The notes beneath the pieces were generated by a model. The model was not told the DNA's origin and ran no database searches. It worked only from the letters and a program-made list of their open reading frames with translations. 64,000 nt of DNA from Burkholderia sp. Ax-1724. Its GTDB lineage: Bacteria > Pseudomonadota > Gammaproteobacteria > Burkholderiales > Burkholderiaceae. Position numbers and translations under genes: made by a program. Positions 25,117 to 34,207 of the stretch are shown in pieces. Location of the stretch: NCBI RefSeq assembly GCF_011752995.1, contig NZ_VWWL01000009.1:62001-126000 (forward strand), in the 5' to 3' direction. How positions within the stretch are numbered: position 1 is the first letter of the stretch; each line of letters starts with the position of its first letter.

Positions 25117-25671
25117 GTGACCAGAAAATATAAGGTGCTGTTTCTTTGTCGGGACAATTCGATTCGCGGCATCATTGCCGAAGCTATACTGCGAGAACTG
25201 GCGGGACACCGGTTCGAAGCATTCAGCGCGGGCCCCGAGCCGGCTGCGCGAATTCATCCGCTGGCGCTGGCGCAATTGCGGCCCGGCATTTCCGGGCGCG
25301 CGATGCTGAGTCCGAAAAGCTGGCTCGAATTCACTGGAGAATGGGCGCCGCGCATGGATGTCGTGATCGCGCTCGACGCTTCGGTCAGCGGACTTCATGC
25401 GCCGGTATTTCCCGGCGAGCCGTTATTTCTCGACTGGGCGATCGCCGATCCGCTCGCGGGCGGCAACGTATCCGATGACGAGCAGGCGCGTCTTTTCGAC
25501 AAGACGTTCTGGCAGATCGTGCGGCAGGTGAGCGCTTTTATCGAATTGCCGCAATATGCGCAGCATGCCGCGAATGTTGCGCACGATGCAAATGGAACGA
25601 GTGGCGGCACAAAAACGGTGCGCGGCGCGGCGGCGCATTTCGAAGCCGGCGCAATTTCAATCGTGCCCTGA
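25117..25671 (+). CDS. Low-molecular-weight protein phosphatase/arsenate reductase-like protein
   Basis: A protein of about 184 residues with a CX5R phosphate-binding loop, CRDNSIR (residues 11-17), after a KVLFLC strand, the hallmark of the LMW-PTP/ArsC fold. The loop departs from the usual CTGNSCRS or CTHNSARS, and the general-acid DP motif may be IADPLAGG. I prefer the GTG at 25117, which puts the catalytic Cys near residue 11; an upstream GTG at 25042 adds 25 basic residues that look unrelated. No arsenic resistance genes are nearby. Function as an arsenate reductase, phosphatase or non-catalytic homologue is undecided. Confidence 0.7.
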   Translation: MTRKYKVLFLCRDNSIRGIIAEAILRELAGHRFEAFSAGPEPAARIHPLALAQLRPGISGRAMLSPKSWLEFTGEWAPRMDVVIALDASVSGLHAPVFPGEPLFLDWAIADPLAGGNVSDDEQARLFDKTFWQIVRQVSAFIELPQYAQHAANVAHDANGTSGGTKTVRGAAAHFEAGAISIVP

Positions 25672-25692
25672 GGCAAGCAGGGCGGCCAGGCT

Positions 25693-26019
25693 TCAACGGC
25701 CTTGCTGGCGCGCGAGCGGCGTTCCGGCAAACGGATCTTTCGACCAGTCCACCTGTTTTTTCGGCTGGGGCGTGGGCACCGGCTTTGGCGACAATTCGAA
25801 GTGTTCGATACTTTGCCCGGCACTAATGGCCTGCTTGAGCCATTGCGGCATTTCGCCGTTGCCGTCCCAACTGTCTCCGGTCGCATTGCGATAGCGCTCG
25901 GCCTGTTTCGCCATCGACTCGGAGGCGAGTGCGGCGGCGAGGTCTTCCGGTTTGATGCCAAACTCGTCCATACGATGGCGGAGATACGCAATCATGCTAT
26001 CTCGCTTCCTTTCGTCCAT
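25693..26019 (-). CDS. H-NS-like DNA-binding protein, short form
   Basis: A 108-residue protein carrying the pattern YRNATGDSWDGNGEMPQW (residues 43-60), which matches the C-terminal DNA-binding motif of H-NS family proteins (normally YRDP.TG.TWSGRG..P.W). The usual long N-terminal coiled-coil oligomerisation region is cut down to about 40 residues, and a Pro/Lys-rich tail follows. It could bind AT-rich DNA or modulate other H-NS proteins. Two ATGs (26019 and 25995) both have possible ribosome sites. Confidence 0.65.
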   Translation of the reverse strand: MDERKRDSMIAYLRHRMDEFGIKPEDLAAALASESMAKQAERYRNATGDSWDGNGEMPQWLKQAISAGQSIEHFELSPKPVPTPQPKKQVDWSKDPFAGTPLARQQGR

Positions 26020-26807
26020 AAGATATTCGTCCTTCTAAAACGTCCGGCATTCTGTCGGTACAGATAGCAGGCAATAGCTGCGAAGCATCGAGCCCAATGA
26101 AGAGGGCCGGCCCGCGGTGGGGTTGTTGATTGAAGGGAATGCCACGAGCCGCGTTAAAAAACGTTGCTCCCTGAATTGCAATACGACGGCCTATGCCGAA
26201 GACGGTCGCGTGAAAAATCGACCGTCAAACCCGGTGTTTCGATCAGAAAATATTTCAGCATGTCGCAGCGCGGCAAACGGGGCCGGTAGGCCCGGTGTCC
26301 GCGATGAAAAAACCTTGTCTCGACGCATTGAGTGCGAATGGCTGGGATCAATTCCACGCTTTCCGTCTTTCACCGGACTTTCGCCGATGCACGGCCGCCG
26401 CTTTTTGTGCGTTATGACGACATCATAACGCAATGCGCGCGCAAGGCACGTTTTGTCTGCACGGATTTTATCGGCAAATGCGGTTTATCGAACGGTGTGG
26501 ACATTTGACCACATCGACGGAACCGCCTCGATTGAATTCCCTCTCGTTCGAACTATAAAAGAACTACAGAAACTGCGGAACGCAGACTTGCTGCCGCTCT
26601 TGCGGCGGCCGATTCCGGCGACGCGCGAATGCGTGTCCGACGTCGGTTGCAAGTGTGGCAATTCTTCACCCGTTTAGTTCGATGACCCGTCGCAGCAGTG
26701 GCGCATTGGCATCGACCCGTTCCTCGGCCCGCTTGGGCGGCCGGCTTTTTGCGGATCAATTCTTCTGGAGGACGAAAGCTGCTGCGCCGGATGCAAGGAG
26801 TCCGGAA
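26020..26807. other. Gene-poor intergenic region
   Basis: Nearly 790 bp with lower GC and several short open frames on both strands, none with a ribosome site and recognisable protein features. It probably contains the promoters of the H-NS-like gene and of the exported protein. I see no RNA fold that I recognise. Confidence 0.4.
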
Positions 26808-27116
26808 ATGAAAGTACGCGTATTGATGGTTGCCGCCTGCACCGTGCTGTTTCTCGCACCGAGAACGGCCCATGCGGCGCAACCGGGTGAGCAGCCGGGG
26901 TCCGGCATGTCGGGCCACGAACTGATGCAGCAGAACGCGAACGAATCGGCGCAGGCCACCACCGACATGTCGTTCGGCCGTGGCTGGCAGCCGAGGCAGG
27001 AAGCGCAGACGGTGCGCAATGTGTCTTATGGCGGCGCGTCGGAGGGGCAATCGGAAGCGGGCGGCGGCCGCTCATGTGCTTCCGGGGCGCCCTGCAAGGT
27101 CTATGTCGGGCAGTGA
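26808..27116 (+). CDS. Small exported protein, function unknown
   Basis: A 102-residue protein with a clear signal peptide ending near residue 23 (PRTAHA). The ATG at 26808 has AGGAG 8 bases upstream. The mature part is short, polar and rich in Gln, Gly and Ser, with two Cys near the C-terminus (SCASGAPC) that could form a disulfide. I recognise no domain. Confidence 0.65.
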   Translation: MKVRVLMVAACTVLFLAPRTAHAAQPGEQPGSGMSGHELMQQNANESAQATTDMSFGRGWQPRQEAQTVRNVSYGGASEGQSEAGGGRSCASGAPCKVYVGQ

Positions 27117-27278
27117 AGGTCGGTGAGCGGCTCGGCGTGCGGTTGGCGAATCATTGACGACGAGCGGTGCGGAAACGCGGTGCCGCGAAACGATGCGTTT
27201 TTAATGCAGCGGTTTTTAAATGCATCTTCAGCGACGAGTGCGGAGCGGTACCGCTTCGCCCATCTTTCACGCGGTCTT

Positions 27279-27554
27279 TCACGCGAGGGCCATGTCGCGC
27301 GTCGGGTAGGCGGGGTCGCCGAGGCGCGCGACGATATCGTCGTAACCGCGCGCCGTTTCATTCGTTTCCGGGATGTCGTTATAGCCGCGGAATTCGTCGA
27401 GCAACGCGCGCCACGAGCCGTGCCAGCGCGTTTCCCGCAGGCACGCGCCGGACGGATCGGCAATGCGCAGCACGCCGTTGTCCGGGTAGAAAGTCAGCGT
27501 GACGAGCCGGCCGTCGATCACGCAGGCGGCGGTGCAGGGGCGGGCGGTAATCAT
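27279..27554 (-). CDS. Small conserved hypothetical protein
   Basis: A 91-residue soluble protein starting MITARPCTAACVIDGRLV; AGGAC precedes the ATG at 27554. It has a regular beta-like pattern (LVTLTFYPDNGVLRIAD) and an acidic C-terminal half (GYDDIVARLGDPAYP). No domain is recognised. Its composition and ribosome site argue that it is real; the longer upstream frame is not supported. Confidence 0.6.
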   Translation of the reverse strand: MITARPCTAACVIDGRLVTLTFYPDNGVLRIADPSGACLRETRWHGSWRALLDEFRGYNDIPETNETARGYDDIVARLGDPAYPTRDMALA

Positions 27555-28441
27555 GTGCAATGTCCTTTGAATAAGTGTTGTGCCGGATGCCGACGCGGGC
27601 AGCAAGCGCGATGCCCGGGTTCGCAGTTCCATGCGCGATGTTTGACGGCAATTCCGTCGGACCGATAAAGCGGTACTCGCAGTATTCCAATGATTGACGA
27701 CAATTTTTTGTATCTGGCGATGCGCAATCGATGATTCCCTTACGATGCCTATCATTAAGGGTTTTCACGTATCCCGGCAACGCGGAGCAGGAGCCGTGCC
27801 GCCGCGCATCGAAGCTCAACGAATGACTCGTTTCGCATCGTCATGCGAACAATCGGTCGATCGATATCGAGGCAGCATCCGGATTGACGAAAATCTTCAC
27901 GAAAATTTGCAGAGATGATGCATTCGATAATGCGTGTATTGCGATGTTGCGTGACTCGCCTTGCCATTCTTTTACGCGTTTGTTAGCATCACCTGACAGT
28001 TTGAAATAGTCATAACGTTGTCGATTCATTGCCAATTTTTATTGGCAACTTCCTGGCCCGGATCAATCGGGCCGTGCTGTGATCGTGCAGTCATCGATAT
28101 CCTCGCGAGGAAGATGTTATGGCTCGTCGCCGACCCAGCCGCTGACGCCCACACGAGCGCGTGCCTGAAGCCGCACGGCTCGTCGCGCGCCGTGATCCGG
28201 AAGAAGTCCGCTTATTCGCTGCATGGGCAAAAGCGCGGCGGCGTTGCGCGATTTTTTCGTCTCGCGAATAAAGGCAACGCGTTGTTCACTTTATTGCATT
28301 GTGTTTCGCGCGTCACGATTCACGGTTTATTTTCCACATCGTTGTTTTTGTCCGCCCGTTTTTTCGAGTGCGGGTGCGTAGCACGTCATCGGCAATAACG
28401 AGTTTTTCCTATACCAACGACGCAATCAAAAGGAGAGTTGC
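27555..28441. other. Long gene-poor region
   Basis: About 890 bp of lower-GC sequence without a convincing gene. Open frames such as 28018-28398 lack a ribosome site and family features. The final part is the promoter and leader of the exported repeat protein, with AGGAG just before its ATG. Confidence 0.4.
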
Positions 28442-29053
28442 ATGGCTTGCAATACACCGGGTTCGGGATGGGGGCGCGTGACAGCGCTGACGATCGCACT
28501 GGCGGTGCTGGCCGCGACGGCGGGGCCCGCGCTCGCGCAGCAAAACGCGCCGGCGGCCGCGCCGCAGGCGGTCGGCGCGGCCGCGCTGCTGCATGTCGAG
28601 GCGCGCGTCGTCGCGATCGATCCGGCGACGAATAGCGTGACGCTGCGCGGTCCGCGAGGCGGCGAAGACACGTTCGAGGTGAACCCGCAGGCAGCCGACG
28701 TCAGCAAGCTGCATATCGGCGATATCGTGACGATCGCCTACAAGAAGGCAGTGCTGATCGGCGTCGACAGGCTCGCGCCGAACGGCATCCGCAAGCGTGT
28801 CGATACCGAAGTCACGCAGCCGGCGGTCAACGGTGTCGTTGCGTCGGCGCGGCGCATCGAGGTCGTGGCGACGGTGCGCAAGATCGATCACAAGAACCGC
28901 ACGATCACGCTGCGCGGCCCGACGCGCACGGAAACGCTCGACGTGTCGCCCGACGTCGCGCTGGATCAGATCAAGGTTGGCGACTCGGTGCACGCGGTGT
29001 TCGTCGCGGCGGTGGCCGCGTCGGTGTCGCGAGGCGGCACCGAGGTGAGGTAA
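28442..29053 (+). CDS. Exported protein with two internal beta-domain repeats
   Basis: A 203-residue secreted or periplasmic protein. Its signal peptide ends near residue 32 (GPALA). Residues about 51-104 and 139-193 are an internal duplication: each has VxxID-x4-(S/R)-(V/I)-TLRG, then a loop, then (L/I)-x-(V/I)-GD-x-V. The unit resembles the small OB/CusF-like beta barrels of DUF5666-type exported proteins. A second ATG-independent start is not needed, since AGGAG lies directly upstream. The function is unknown; a metal or ligand binding role is only a guess. Confidence 0.75.
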   Translation: MACNTPGSGWGRVTALTIALAVLAATAGPALAQQNAPAAAPQAVGAAALLHVEARVVAIDPATNSVTLRGPRGGEDTFEVNPQAADVSKLHIGDIVTIAYKKAVLIGVDRLAPNGIRKRVDTEVTQPAVNGVVASARRIEVVATVRKIDHKNRTITLRGPTRTETLDVSPDVALDQIKVGDSVHAVFVAAVAASVSRGGTEVR

Positions 29054-29178
29054 CGCAGCGTGATCCGCGTCATAGGCGCGGATGCGTGTTGAAGCGCATC
29101 ATGGATGGGCGGCGGTGTCTTTCGATATGAAGCTCGACGCCGTATCCGGATCGATTGCAACGCGCGAAGGAGCATCGA

Positions 29179-29409
29179 ATGGAACGGAATGAATCGCAGC
29201 CTAACGGAGACGCCGAGCGCAGAAAGCTCATCAGCAGCAAGATTCACGTCGGCCTCGCGGCGTTCGGCACGTTATCGTCAATCGCGGGAATCGGCGTGGT
29301 CATCATCGGCGGCATCAATTTCGACCGGACGCGGGTACTGGTCGGCGTCGGCATTATCGTCGTGTCGACGATTCTTTATATTTCGATGCTTTTTGTCGAC
29401 GCGGATTAG
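29179..29409 (+). CDS. Small two-span membrane protein
   Basis: A 76-residue protein with a polar N-terminus and two hydrophobic segments (about residues 22-45 and 51-72), the first Gly-rich. GAAGGAG lies 6 bases before the ATG at 29179, which is better than the earlier in-frame start. No family recognised. It probably sits in the inner membrane. Confidence 0.6.
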   Translation: MERNESQPNGDAERRKLISSKIHVGLAAFGTLSSIAGIGVVIIGGINFDRTRVLVGVGIIVVSTILYISMLFVDAD

Positions 29410-29721
29410 CGGTGGCGGGACATTGCTTTTGCAGGATTACGCCATCGCATCGCCTTGCATCGCCTCGCGGCCGGCGAGTATGAAGTACTCGCGAAGTGTT
29501 CGTGAAGTACGCGCGGCCCACCCCGATTCACTTTTGCTATCGCCCTCTCCAATACTCGAATTGTTGGCGCATCGCAGCGCCCGTATATTGAGCTGATTGA
29601 GTGACCTGACTGAGTGACTCAGCCGGGTGACCTCACCGAAGCGTCGGCACGAACAAGGCGCATAGCAGCGATACAACAACTCGATGGCATGCTGCCCAAG
29701 CGTGCCCACAGGAGCATGGCA
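29410..29721. other. Promoter region of the L-rhamnose operon
   Basis: A 312-bp gap ahead of the first rhamnose gene. It contains repeated TGAGTGAC-like blocks around 29598-29630 that may be regulator sites. No gene seen. Confidence 0.35.
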
Positions 29722-30474
29722 ATGAATCGGATCGATCTGGAGAGGCGCGCGGTCGTCATCACGGGCGGCGCGCGTGGCATCGGTTATGCAGTGGCGCAGC
29801 GTGCGTTGCGCTCGGGCGCGTCGGTGGCGTTGTGGGATCTCGACGGCGAGCGTCTCGCGCGCAGCCAGCGCGAACTGGCCGAACTCGGCAAAGTCAGCGC
29901 CGTCACGGTCGAATTGACCGACGAAGCCGCGGTCCAGAAAGCGACAGAGCAGACCGTTGCCGAACACGGCTCGATCGACGTGCTGATCAATTGCGCGGGC
30001 ATCACCGGCGGCAACGGCACGACCTGGGAGCTCGAGCCCGACGTGTGGCGCCGCGTGATCGACGTGAACCTGATCGGCCCCTATCTGACCTGCCGCGCGG
30101 TCGTGCCGCATATGCTCAGGCAGGGCTATGGCCGCATCGTCAATATCGCGTCGATAGCGGGCAAGGAAGGCAATCCGAATGCCTCGCACTACAGCGCATC
30201 CAAGGCCGGCTTGATCGGCCTGACCAAGTCGCTCGGCAAGGAACTCGCGACGAAAAACATCCTCGTTAATGCGGTTACGCCGGCTGCGGCGAAGACCGAG
30301 ATCTTCGATTCGATGTCGCAGCAGCATATCGACTACATGCTCTCGAAGATTCCGATGAACCGGTTTCTGCTGCCGGAAGAAGCGGCCTCGCTAATCCTCT
30401 GGCTGTCTTCGGAAGATTGCGCGTTCAGCACCGGCTCGGTGTTCGATCTGTCGGGTGGCCGTGCCACTTATTGA
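29722..30474 (+). CDS. Short-chain dehydrogenase, probable 2-keto-3-deoxy-L-rhamnonate 4-dehydrogenase
   Basis: A 250-residue classical SDR with TGGARGIG (cofactor loop), an NCAG motif, the catalytic Ser in NIASIAG and YSASK (Tyr-x3-Lys). In the non-phosphorylating L-rhamnose route this activity oxidises 2-keto-3-deoxy-L-rhamnonate at C4 (Sphingomonas LRA5). The role is assigned from the adjacent L-rhamnonate dehydratase and L-rhamnose dehydrogenase genes. I chose the ATG at 29722, with GGAG 7 bases upstream, over the ATG at 29716, which would overlap that site. Confidence 0.75.
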   Translation: MNRIDLERRAVVITGGARGIGYAVAQRALRSGASVALWDLDGERLARSQRELAELGKVSAVTVELTDEAAVQKATEQTVAEHGSIDVLINCAGITGGNGTTWELEPDVWRRVIDVNLIGPYLTCRAVVPHMLRQGYGRIVNIASIAGKEGNPNASHYSASKAGLIGLTKSLGKELATKNILVNAVTPAAAKTEIFDSMSQQHIDYMLSKIPMNRFLLPEEAASLILWLSSEDCAFSTGSVFDLSGGRATY

Positions 30475-30552
30475 GCGCGCATCGCGCCCGCCTGAAACGC
30501 GCATCGCACACGCATTGACGATGCCCTGACGCATCCCACACGGAGTCCCTTC

Positions 30553-31731
30553 ATGGCCATGCCTACCATCCGGCACGTGCGTGCCTTCATCGTTCGCGGC
30601 GGCGGTGCGGACTATCACGATCAAGCCGGAGGACACTGGATCGACGATCACATCGCGACACCCATGGCGCGTTATCCCGAGTATCGGCAGAGCCGCCAGT
30701 CGTTCGGCATCAACGTGCTCGGCACGCTGGTCGTCGAGATCGAGGCGAGCGACGGCACGGTCGGCTTCGCGGTGACGACCGGCGGCGAGATCGGCGCGTT
30801 TATCGTCGAGAAGCATCTCGCGCGCTTTCTCGAAGGACAGCTCGTGACCGACATCGAGAAGATGTGGGATCAGATGTACTTCGCGACGCTCTATTACGGA
30901 CGCAAGGGCATCGTGCTCAACACGATTTCCGGCGTCGATCTCGCCCTGTGGGACCTGCTCGCGAAAGTGCGCAAGGAACCCGTGTATCAGCTATTGGGCG
31001 GTCCGGTGCGCGACGAACTGGTGTTCTATGCGACCGGCGCGCGGCCCGATCTCGCGAAGGAGATGGGCTTTATCGGCGGCAAGCTGCCGTTGCAGCACGG
31101 TCCCGCCGAGGGCGAAGCGGGGCTGAAGCAGAACCTCGAAAAACTTGCCGACATGCGTTCGCGCGTCGGCGACGACTTCTGGCTCATGTACGACTGCTGG
31201 ATGAGTCTCGACGTGCGTTATGCGACGCGGCTCGCGCAGGGCGCGCACGAATACGGCCTCAAATGGGTCGAGGAGTGTCTTCCACCTGACGATTACTGGG
31301 GTTACGCCGAACTGCGCCGCAACGTGCCGCGCGGCATGATGGTGTCGACCGGAGAACACGAGGCGACGCGCTGGGGCTTTCGCATGCTGCTCGAGATGCA
31401 GTGCTGCGATCTGATCCAGCCGGACGTGGGCTGGTGCGGCGGCATTACCGAGTTGATCAAGATTTCCGCGCTCGCCGATGCGCACAACGTGATGGTGGTG
31501 CCGCATGGTTCGTCGGTGTACAGCTATCACTTCGTCGTCACGCGGCACAACTCGCCGTTCTCCGAGTTCCTGATGATGGCGCCGAAGGCCGACGAAGTCG
31601 TGCCGATGTTCAACCCGCTACTGCTCGACGAGCCCGTGCCCGTGAATGGCCGCATGAAGGTGCCGGACACGCCGGGCTTCGGCGTGCGGCTCAATCCGGA
31701 ATGCGCGCTGGTGCGGCCTTATCCACGCTGA
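30553..31731 (+). CDS. rhmD: L-rhamnonate dehydratase (enolase superfamily)
   Basis: This enzyme converts L-rhamnonate to 2-keto-3-deoxy-L-rhamnonate. The 392 residues follow E. coli RhmD closely: [56 protein letters not shown], the metal-ligand segment [37 protein letters not shown] and [13 protein letters not shown] with the catalytic His. A GGAG ribosome site lies ahead of the ATG. The stop codon falls inside a short 9-bp tandem repeat. It is second in a rhamnose operon. Confidence 0.95.
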   Translation: MAMPTIRHVRAFIVRGGGADYHDQAGGHWIDDHIATPMARYPEYRQSRQSFGINVLGTLVVEIEASDGTVGFAVTTGGEIGAFIVEKHLARFLEGQLVTDIEKMWDQMYFATLYYGRKGIVLNTISGVDLALWDLLAKVRKEPVYQLLGGPVRDELVFYATGARPDLAKEMGFIGGKLPLQHGPAEGEAGLKQNLEKLADMRSRVGDDFWLMYDCWMSLDVRYATRLAQGAHEYGLKWVEECLPPDDYWGYAELRRNVPRGMMVSTGEHEATRWGFRMLLEMQCCDLIQPDVGWCGGITELIKISALADAHNVMVVPHGSSVYSYHFVVTRHNSPFSEFLMMAPKADEVVPMFNPLLLDEPVPVNGRMKVPDTPGFGVRLNPECALVRPYPR

Positions 31732-31750
31732 GCACGCTGAGCACGCTGAG
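31724..31750. repeat. 9-bp tandem repeat CACGCTGAG (3 copies)
   Basis: Three exact copies plus a partial fourth begin within the last codons of rhmD and extend past its stop. The repeat keeps the same reading frame, so copy-number change would place more or fewer stop codons in line but not alter the protein. Confidence 0.7.
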
Positions 31751-31806
31751 CACGTTGGGCGCATTACGCCTGCCCCAAACGACGAATCGAAGCAAAGGAG
31801 AATGAC

Positions 31807-32589
31807 GTGCTGCTCAAGGACAAAGCGGTGATCGTCACCGGCGGCTCGCGTGGCATCGGCCGCGCGATCGCGGTGGCCTGCGCCCGCGAAGGCGCGGACG
31901 TGGCGATCAACTACTGGGGCGATAACGACGCATCGTATGGCCGCCGCTCCGCCGTCGCGGAAGTGGTCGACGAAATCGAGGCGCTAGGGCGGCGCGTGAT
32001 CGCGGTAGAGGGCAACGTCGCCGAGCGCGACACGGGCCAGCAACTGGTGCGCCGCACGGTCGACGCATTCGGCAAGGTCGACGTGCTCGCGAGCAATGCC
32101 GGCATCTGCCCGTTTCACGCGTTTCTCGACATGACGCCCGAGGTGCTCGAAGCGACGGTCGCGGTCAATCTGAACGGCGCGTTTTATGTCACGCAGGCCG
32201 CCGCGCAGCAGATGAAAAAGCAGGGCACGGGCGGTGCGATCGTCGCGACGAGTTCGATCAGCGCGCTGGTGGGCGGCGCGATGCAGACGCATTACACACC
32301 GACCAAGGCCGGCGTGCATTCGCTGATGCAGTCGTGCGCGATTGCGCTTGGACCGTTCGGCATCCGTTGCAATTCGGTGATGCCCGGTACGATCGCAACC
32401 GACCTCAACGCGGAAGACCTTGCCGATGAAGCGAAGAAAGCCTACTTCGAGAAGCGCATTCCGCTTGGTCGCCTGGGGCGCCCTGAAGACGTCGCCGATT
32501 GCGTGGTGTTTCTCGCCTCGGACCGCGCGCGCTATGTGACGGGCGCGGCGCTGCTCGTCGATGGCGGCCTGTTCGTCAATTTGCAATAA
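31807..32589 (+). CDS. L-rhamnose 1-dehydrogenase (NAD(P)+), SDR family
   Basis: This enzyme oxidises L-rhamnose to L-rhamnono-lactone, the first step of the non-phosphorylating route. The 260 residues agree with the Azotobacter-type enzyme: VIVTGGSRGIGRAIAV, SNAGICPFHAFLDM, VATSSISALVGGAMQTHYTPTKAG (catalytic Ser, Tyr and Lys) and a C-terminal YVTGAALLVDGGLFVNLQ identical to that family's ending as I recall it. It reads from a GTG 76 bp after rhmD, with AAGGAG upstream. Confidence 0.92.
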   Translation: MLLKDKAVIVTGGSRGIGRAIAVACAREGADVAINYWGDNDASYGRRSAVAEVVDEIEALGRRVIAVEGNVAERDTGQQLVRRTVDAFGKVDVLASNAGICPFHAFLDMTPEVLEATVAVNLNGAFYVTQAAAQQMKKQGTGGAIVATSSISALVGGAMQTHYTPTKAGVHSLMQSCAIALGPFGIRCNSVMPGTIATDLNAEDLADEAKKAYFEKRIPLGRLGRPEDVADCVVFLASDRARYVTGAALLVDGGLFVNLQ

Positions 32590-32622
32590 GCGCGCGAGTC
32601 GAGCGCAATAGCCATGCTTGCG

Positions 32623-33636
32623 TCAATTCACCGTGGCGGGCGTAATGGGTGTATCGGGTGTATCGGCCGCGTTGCCGACGGACACGCCTTCGTCACGCGC
32701 GAGCTTGCGCGAGAAACCGCGCAGCAGTTCGATGAAACGCAGCGCCGGTTCGGCGAGCGGTTCTTCCTTGCGTGTGAGAATGCCGAAGCCCGCGAGGCTC
32801 TTGCCGATTTCGAGCGGCAACGCGACGAGCAGGCCGCCGCGCACATGATCGCGCACGACCGACTCCGGCAGCATCGCCACTGCATCGTAGTTTTCGAGCA
32901 ATTGCAGCGTCGCGAAGATCGACGCGCATTCGGTCAGATTGACCGGCGTCGCGAGCCCTTCACGCGCGAGTTCTTCCTCGAACAACACGCGCGCCGGACT
33001 CGTGACCGGCTGCGCGACCCACGGCCAGTCGACCAGTTCGCGCAGCGTAATGCGCGCGCGGCGCGCGAGCGGATGCACGGCGCGCACGACGAGCAGCAGC
33101 GTTTCGCGCGCGAGCGGCTCGAAACTGAAGTCGTTGTGCTGCAGAGGATTCGTAAGACGCCCGAGTGCGAGGTCTATTTCGCGGCGATGCAGCAATTGCA
33201 CGACCTGGTCGCTTGTTTCGCCGAGAATGCGCACGTTGAGCAGCGGGCTTTCGGTCTTCAGCACGGCCACCGACATCGCCAGCAGATCGGGCGCGGCGCC
33301 CATGATCGCGCCGACGGTCAATTGCCCGTGACCGCCGCGCCGTTTGACGTCGAGGTCTTCGGCGAAGCGCGTGAGTTCGGCGAGCGCGCGCCGCGCGTAG
33401 GCGAGCGTGACGACGCCGAGCGGCGTGGGCGTCATGCCGCGCGCGTTGCGCTCGAAGAGCAGGAAGCCGAAGGCTTCCTCGATATCGCCGAGCATGCGGC
33501 TCGCGCTGGGCTGGGCAACGTTGACGGCCTCGGCGGCCTGATGGAGATTGCGGGTGTCGTCGAGTGCGACGAGCAGGGCGAGGTGTTTGAACTTGAGCCG
33601 GTTGACGAGTGAGACGGCGGCTGAATGTTGGCTCAT
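32623..33636 (-). CDS. LysR-family regulator (GbpR-like), probable rhamnose regulator
   Basis: A 337-residue LysR regulator with an N-terminal helix-turn-helix (NLHQAAEAVNVAQPSASRML) and the C-terminal effector-binding domain. The start of the sequence (LKFKHLALLVALDDTRNL) and FGFLLFERNARGMTPTPLG resemble GbpR-type sugar regulators. I start it at 33636 because the upstream frame is not protein-like. It is convergent with the rhamnose dehydrogenase gene and divergent from the mutarotase-transport genes, so it probably controls both halves of the island. Confidence 0.88.
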   Translation of the reverse strand: MSQHSAAVSLVNRLKFKHLALLVALDDTRNLHQAAEAVNVAQPSASRMLGDIEEAFGFLLFERNARGMTPTPLGVVTLAYARRALAELTRFAEDLDVKRRGGHGQLTVGAIMGAAPDLLAMSVAVLKTESPLLNVRILGETSDQVVQLLHRREIDLALGRLTNPLQHNDFSFEPLARETLLLVVRAVHPLARRARITLRELVDWPWVAQPVTSPARVLFEEELAREGLATPVNLTECASIFATLQLLENYDAVAMLPESVVRDHVRGGLLVALPLEIGKSLAGFGILTRKEEPLAEPALRFIELLRGFSRKLARDEGVSVGNAADTPDTPITPATVN

Positions 33637-33779
33637 GGTTCCGGTGCGATTCGGTTTGTGGATCGCCCAATCCCAACAACGGATTGAGATGCTATCGACG
33701 CTGGAATTATAGTCGTTCCATACGCTTCCCCGAGAAAGCGACGAACCGCAAGCATCGTGTAGGGTGGAGACAGGCCGCA

Positions 33780-34097
33780 ATGGAGACAATCGCTTTCCGG
33801 ATGGTGCTCAACCCCGGCATGCGCGAGGAATACGAACGGCGTCACGCGCAGATCTGGCCCGAGCTGGTTGACGCGCTGCACCACGCCGGCGTGCGCGACT
33901 ACAGGATTTTCTTCGATCCCGGTTCGCATCATCTTTTCGCCATCCTGACACGCACGAGCGAGCACACGATGGACCAGTTGCCGCAACTCGCGATCATGCG
34001 CAAATGGTGGGATTACATGGCCGACATCATGCGAACCGAGTCCGATCACACACCGTTTCAGCAGAGGCTCGAACCGGTTTTTCAGCTCGGCGGTTGA
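33780..34097 (+). CDS. rhaM: L-rhamnose mutarotase
   Basis: This small enzyme interconverts the anomers of L-rhamnose. The 105 residues match the RhaM size and pattern: an AFRMVLNPGMREEYERRHAQIWPEL start with the catalytic His, GVRDYRIFFDP, and the Trp pair in MRKWWDYMADIM. It opens the second, rightward set of rhamnose genes, 143 bp from the divergent lysR. Confidence 0.92.
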   Translation: METIAFRMVLNPGMREEYERRHAQIWPELVDALHHAGVRDYRIFFDPGSHHLFAILTRTSEHTMDQLPQLAIMRKWWDYMADIMRTESDHTPFQQRLEPVFQLGG

Positions 34098-34207
34098 GTA
34101 CCGCATACCGTTGAGTACCACCGGGTGCCGGTGACTATGGCCGGGCACCGCAGGAACGAATCTCACGAACGAGCCTCGAAACGCTTTTCACTCGACGAAG
34201 GTGCCGC

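Noticed and set aside
28018..28398. Rightward frame in the long gap before the exported repeat protein
   Set aside because: No ribosome site, mixed composition and no recognisable domain.
32614..33612. Open frame opposite the LysR regulator of the rhamnose island
   Set aside because: No domain features; the LysR reading is complete and conserved.
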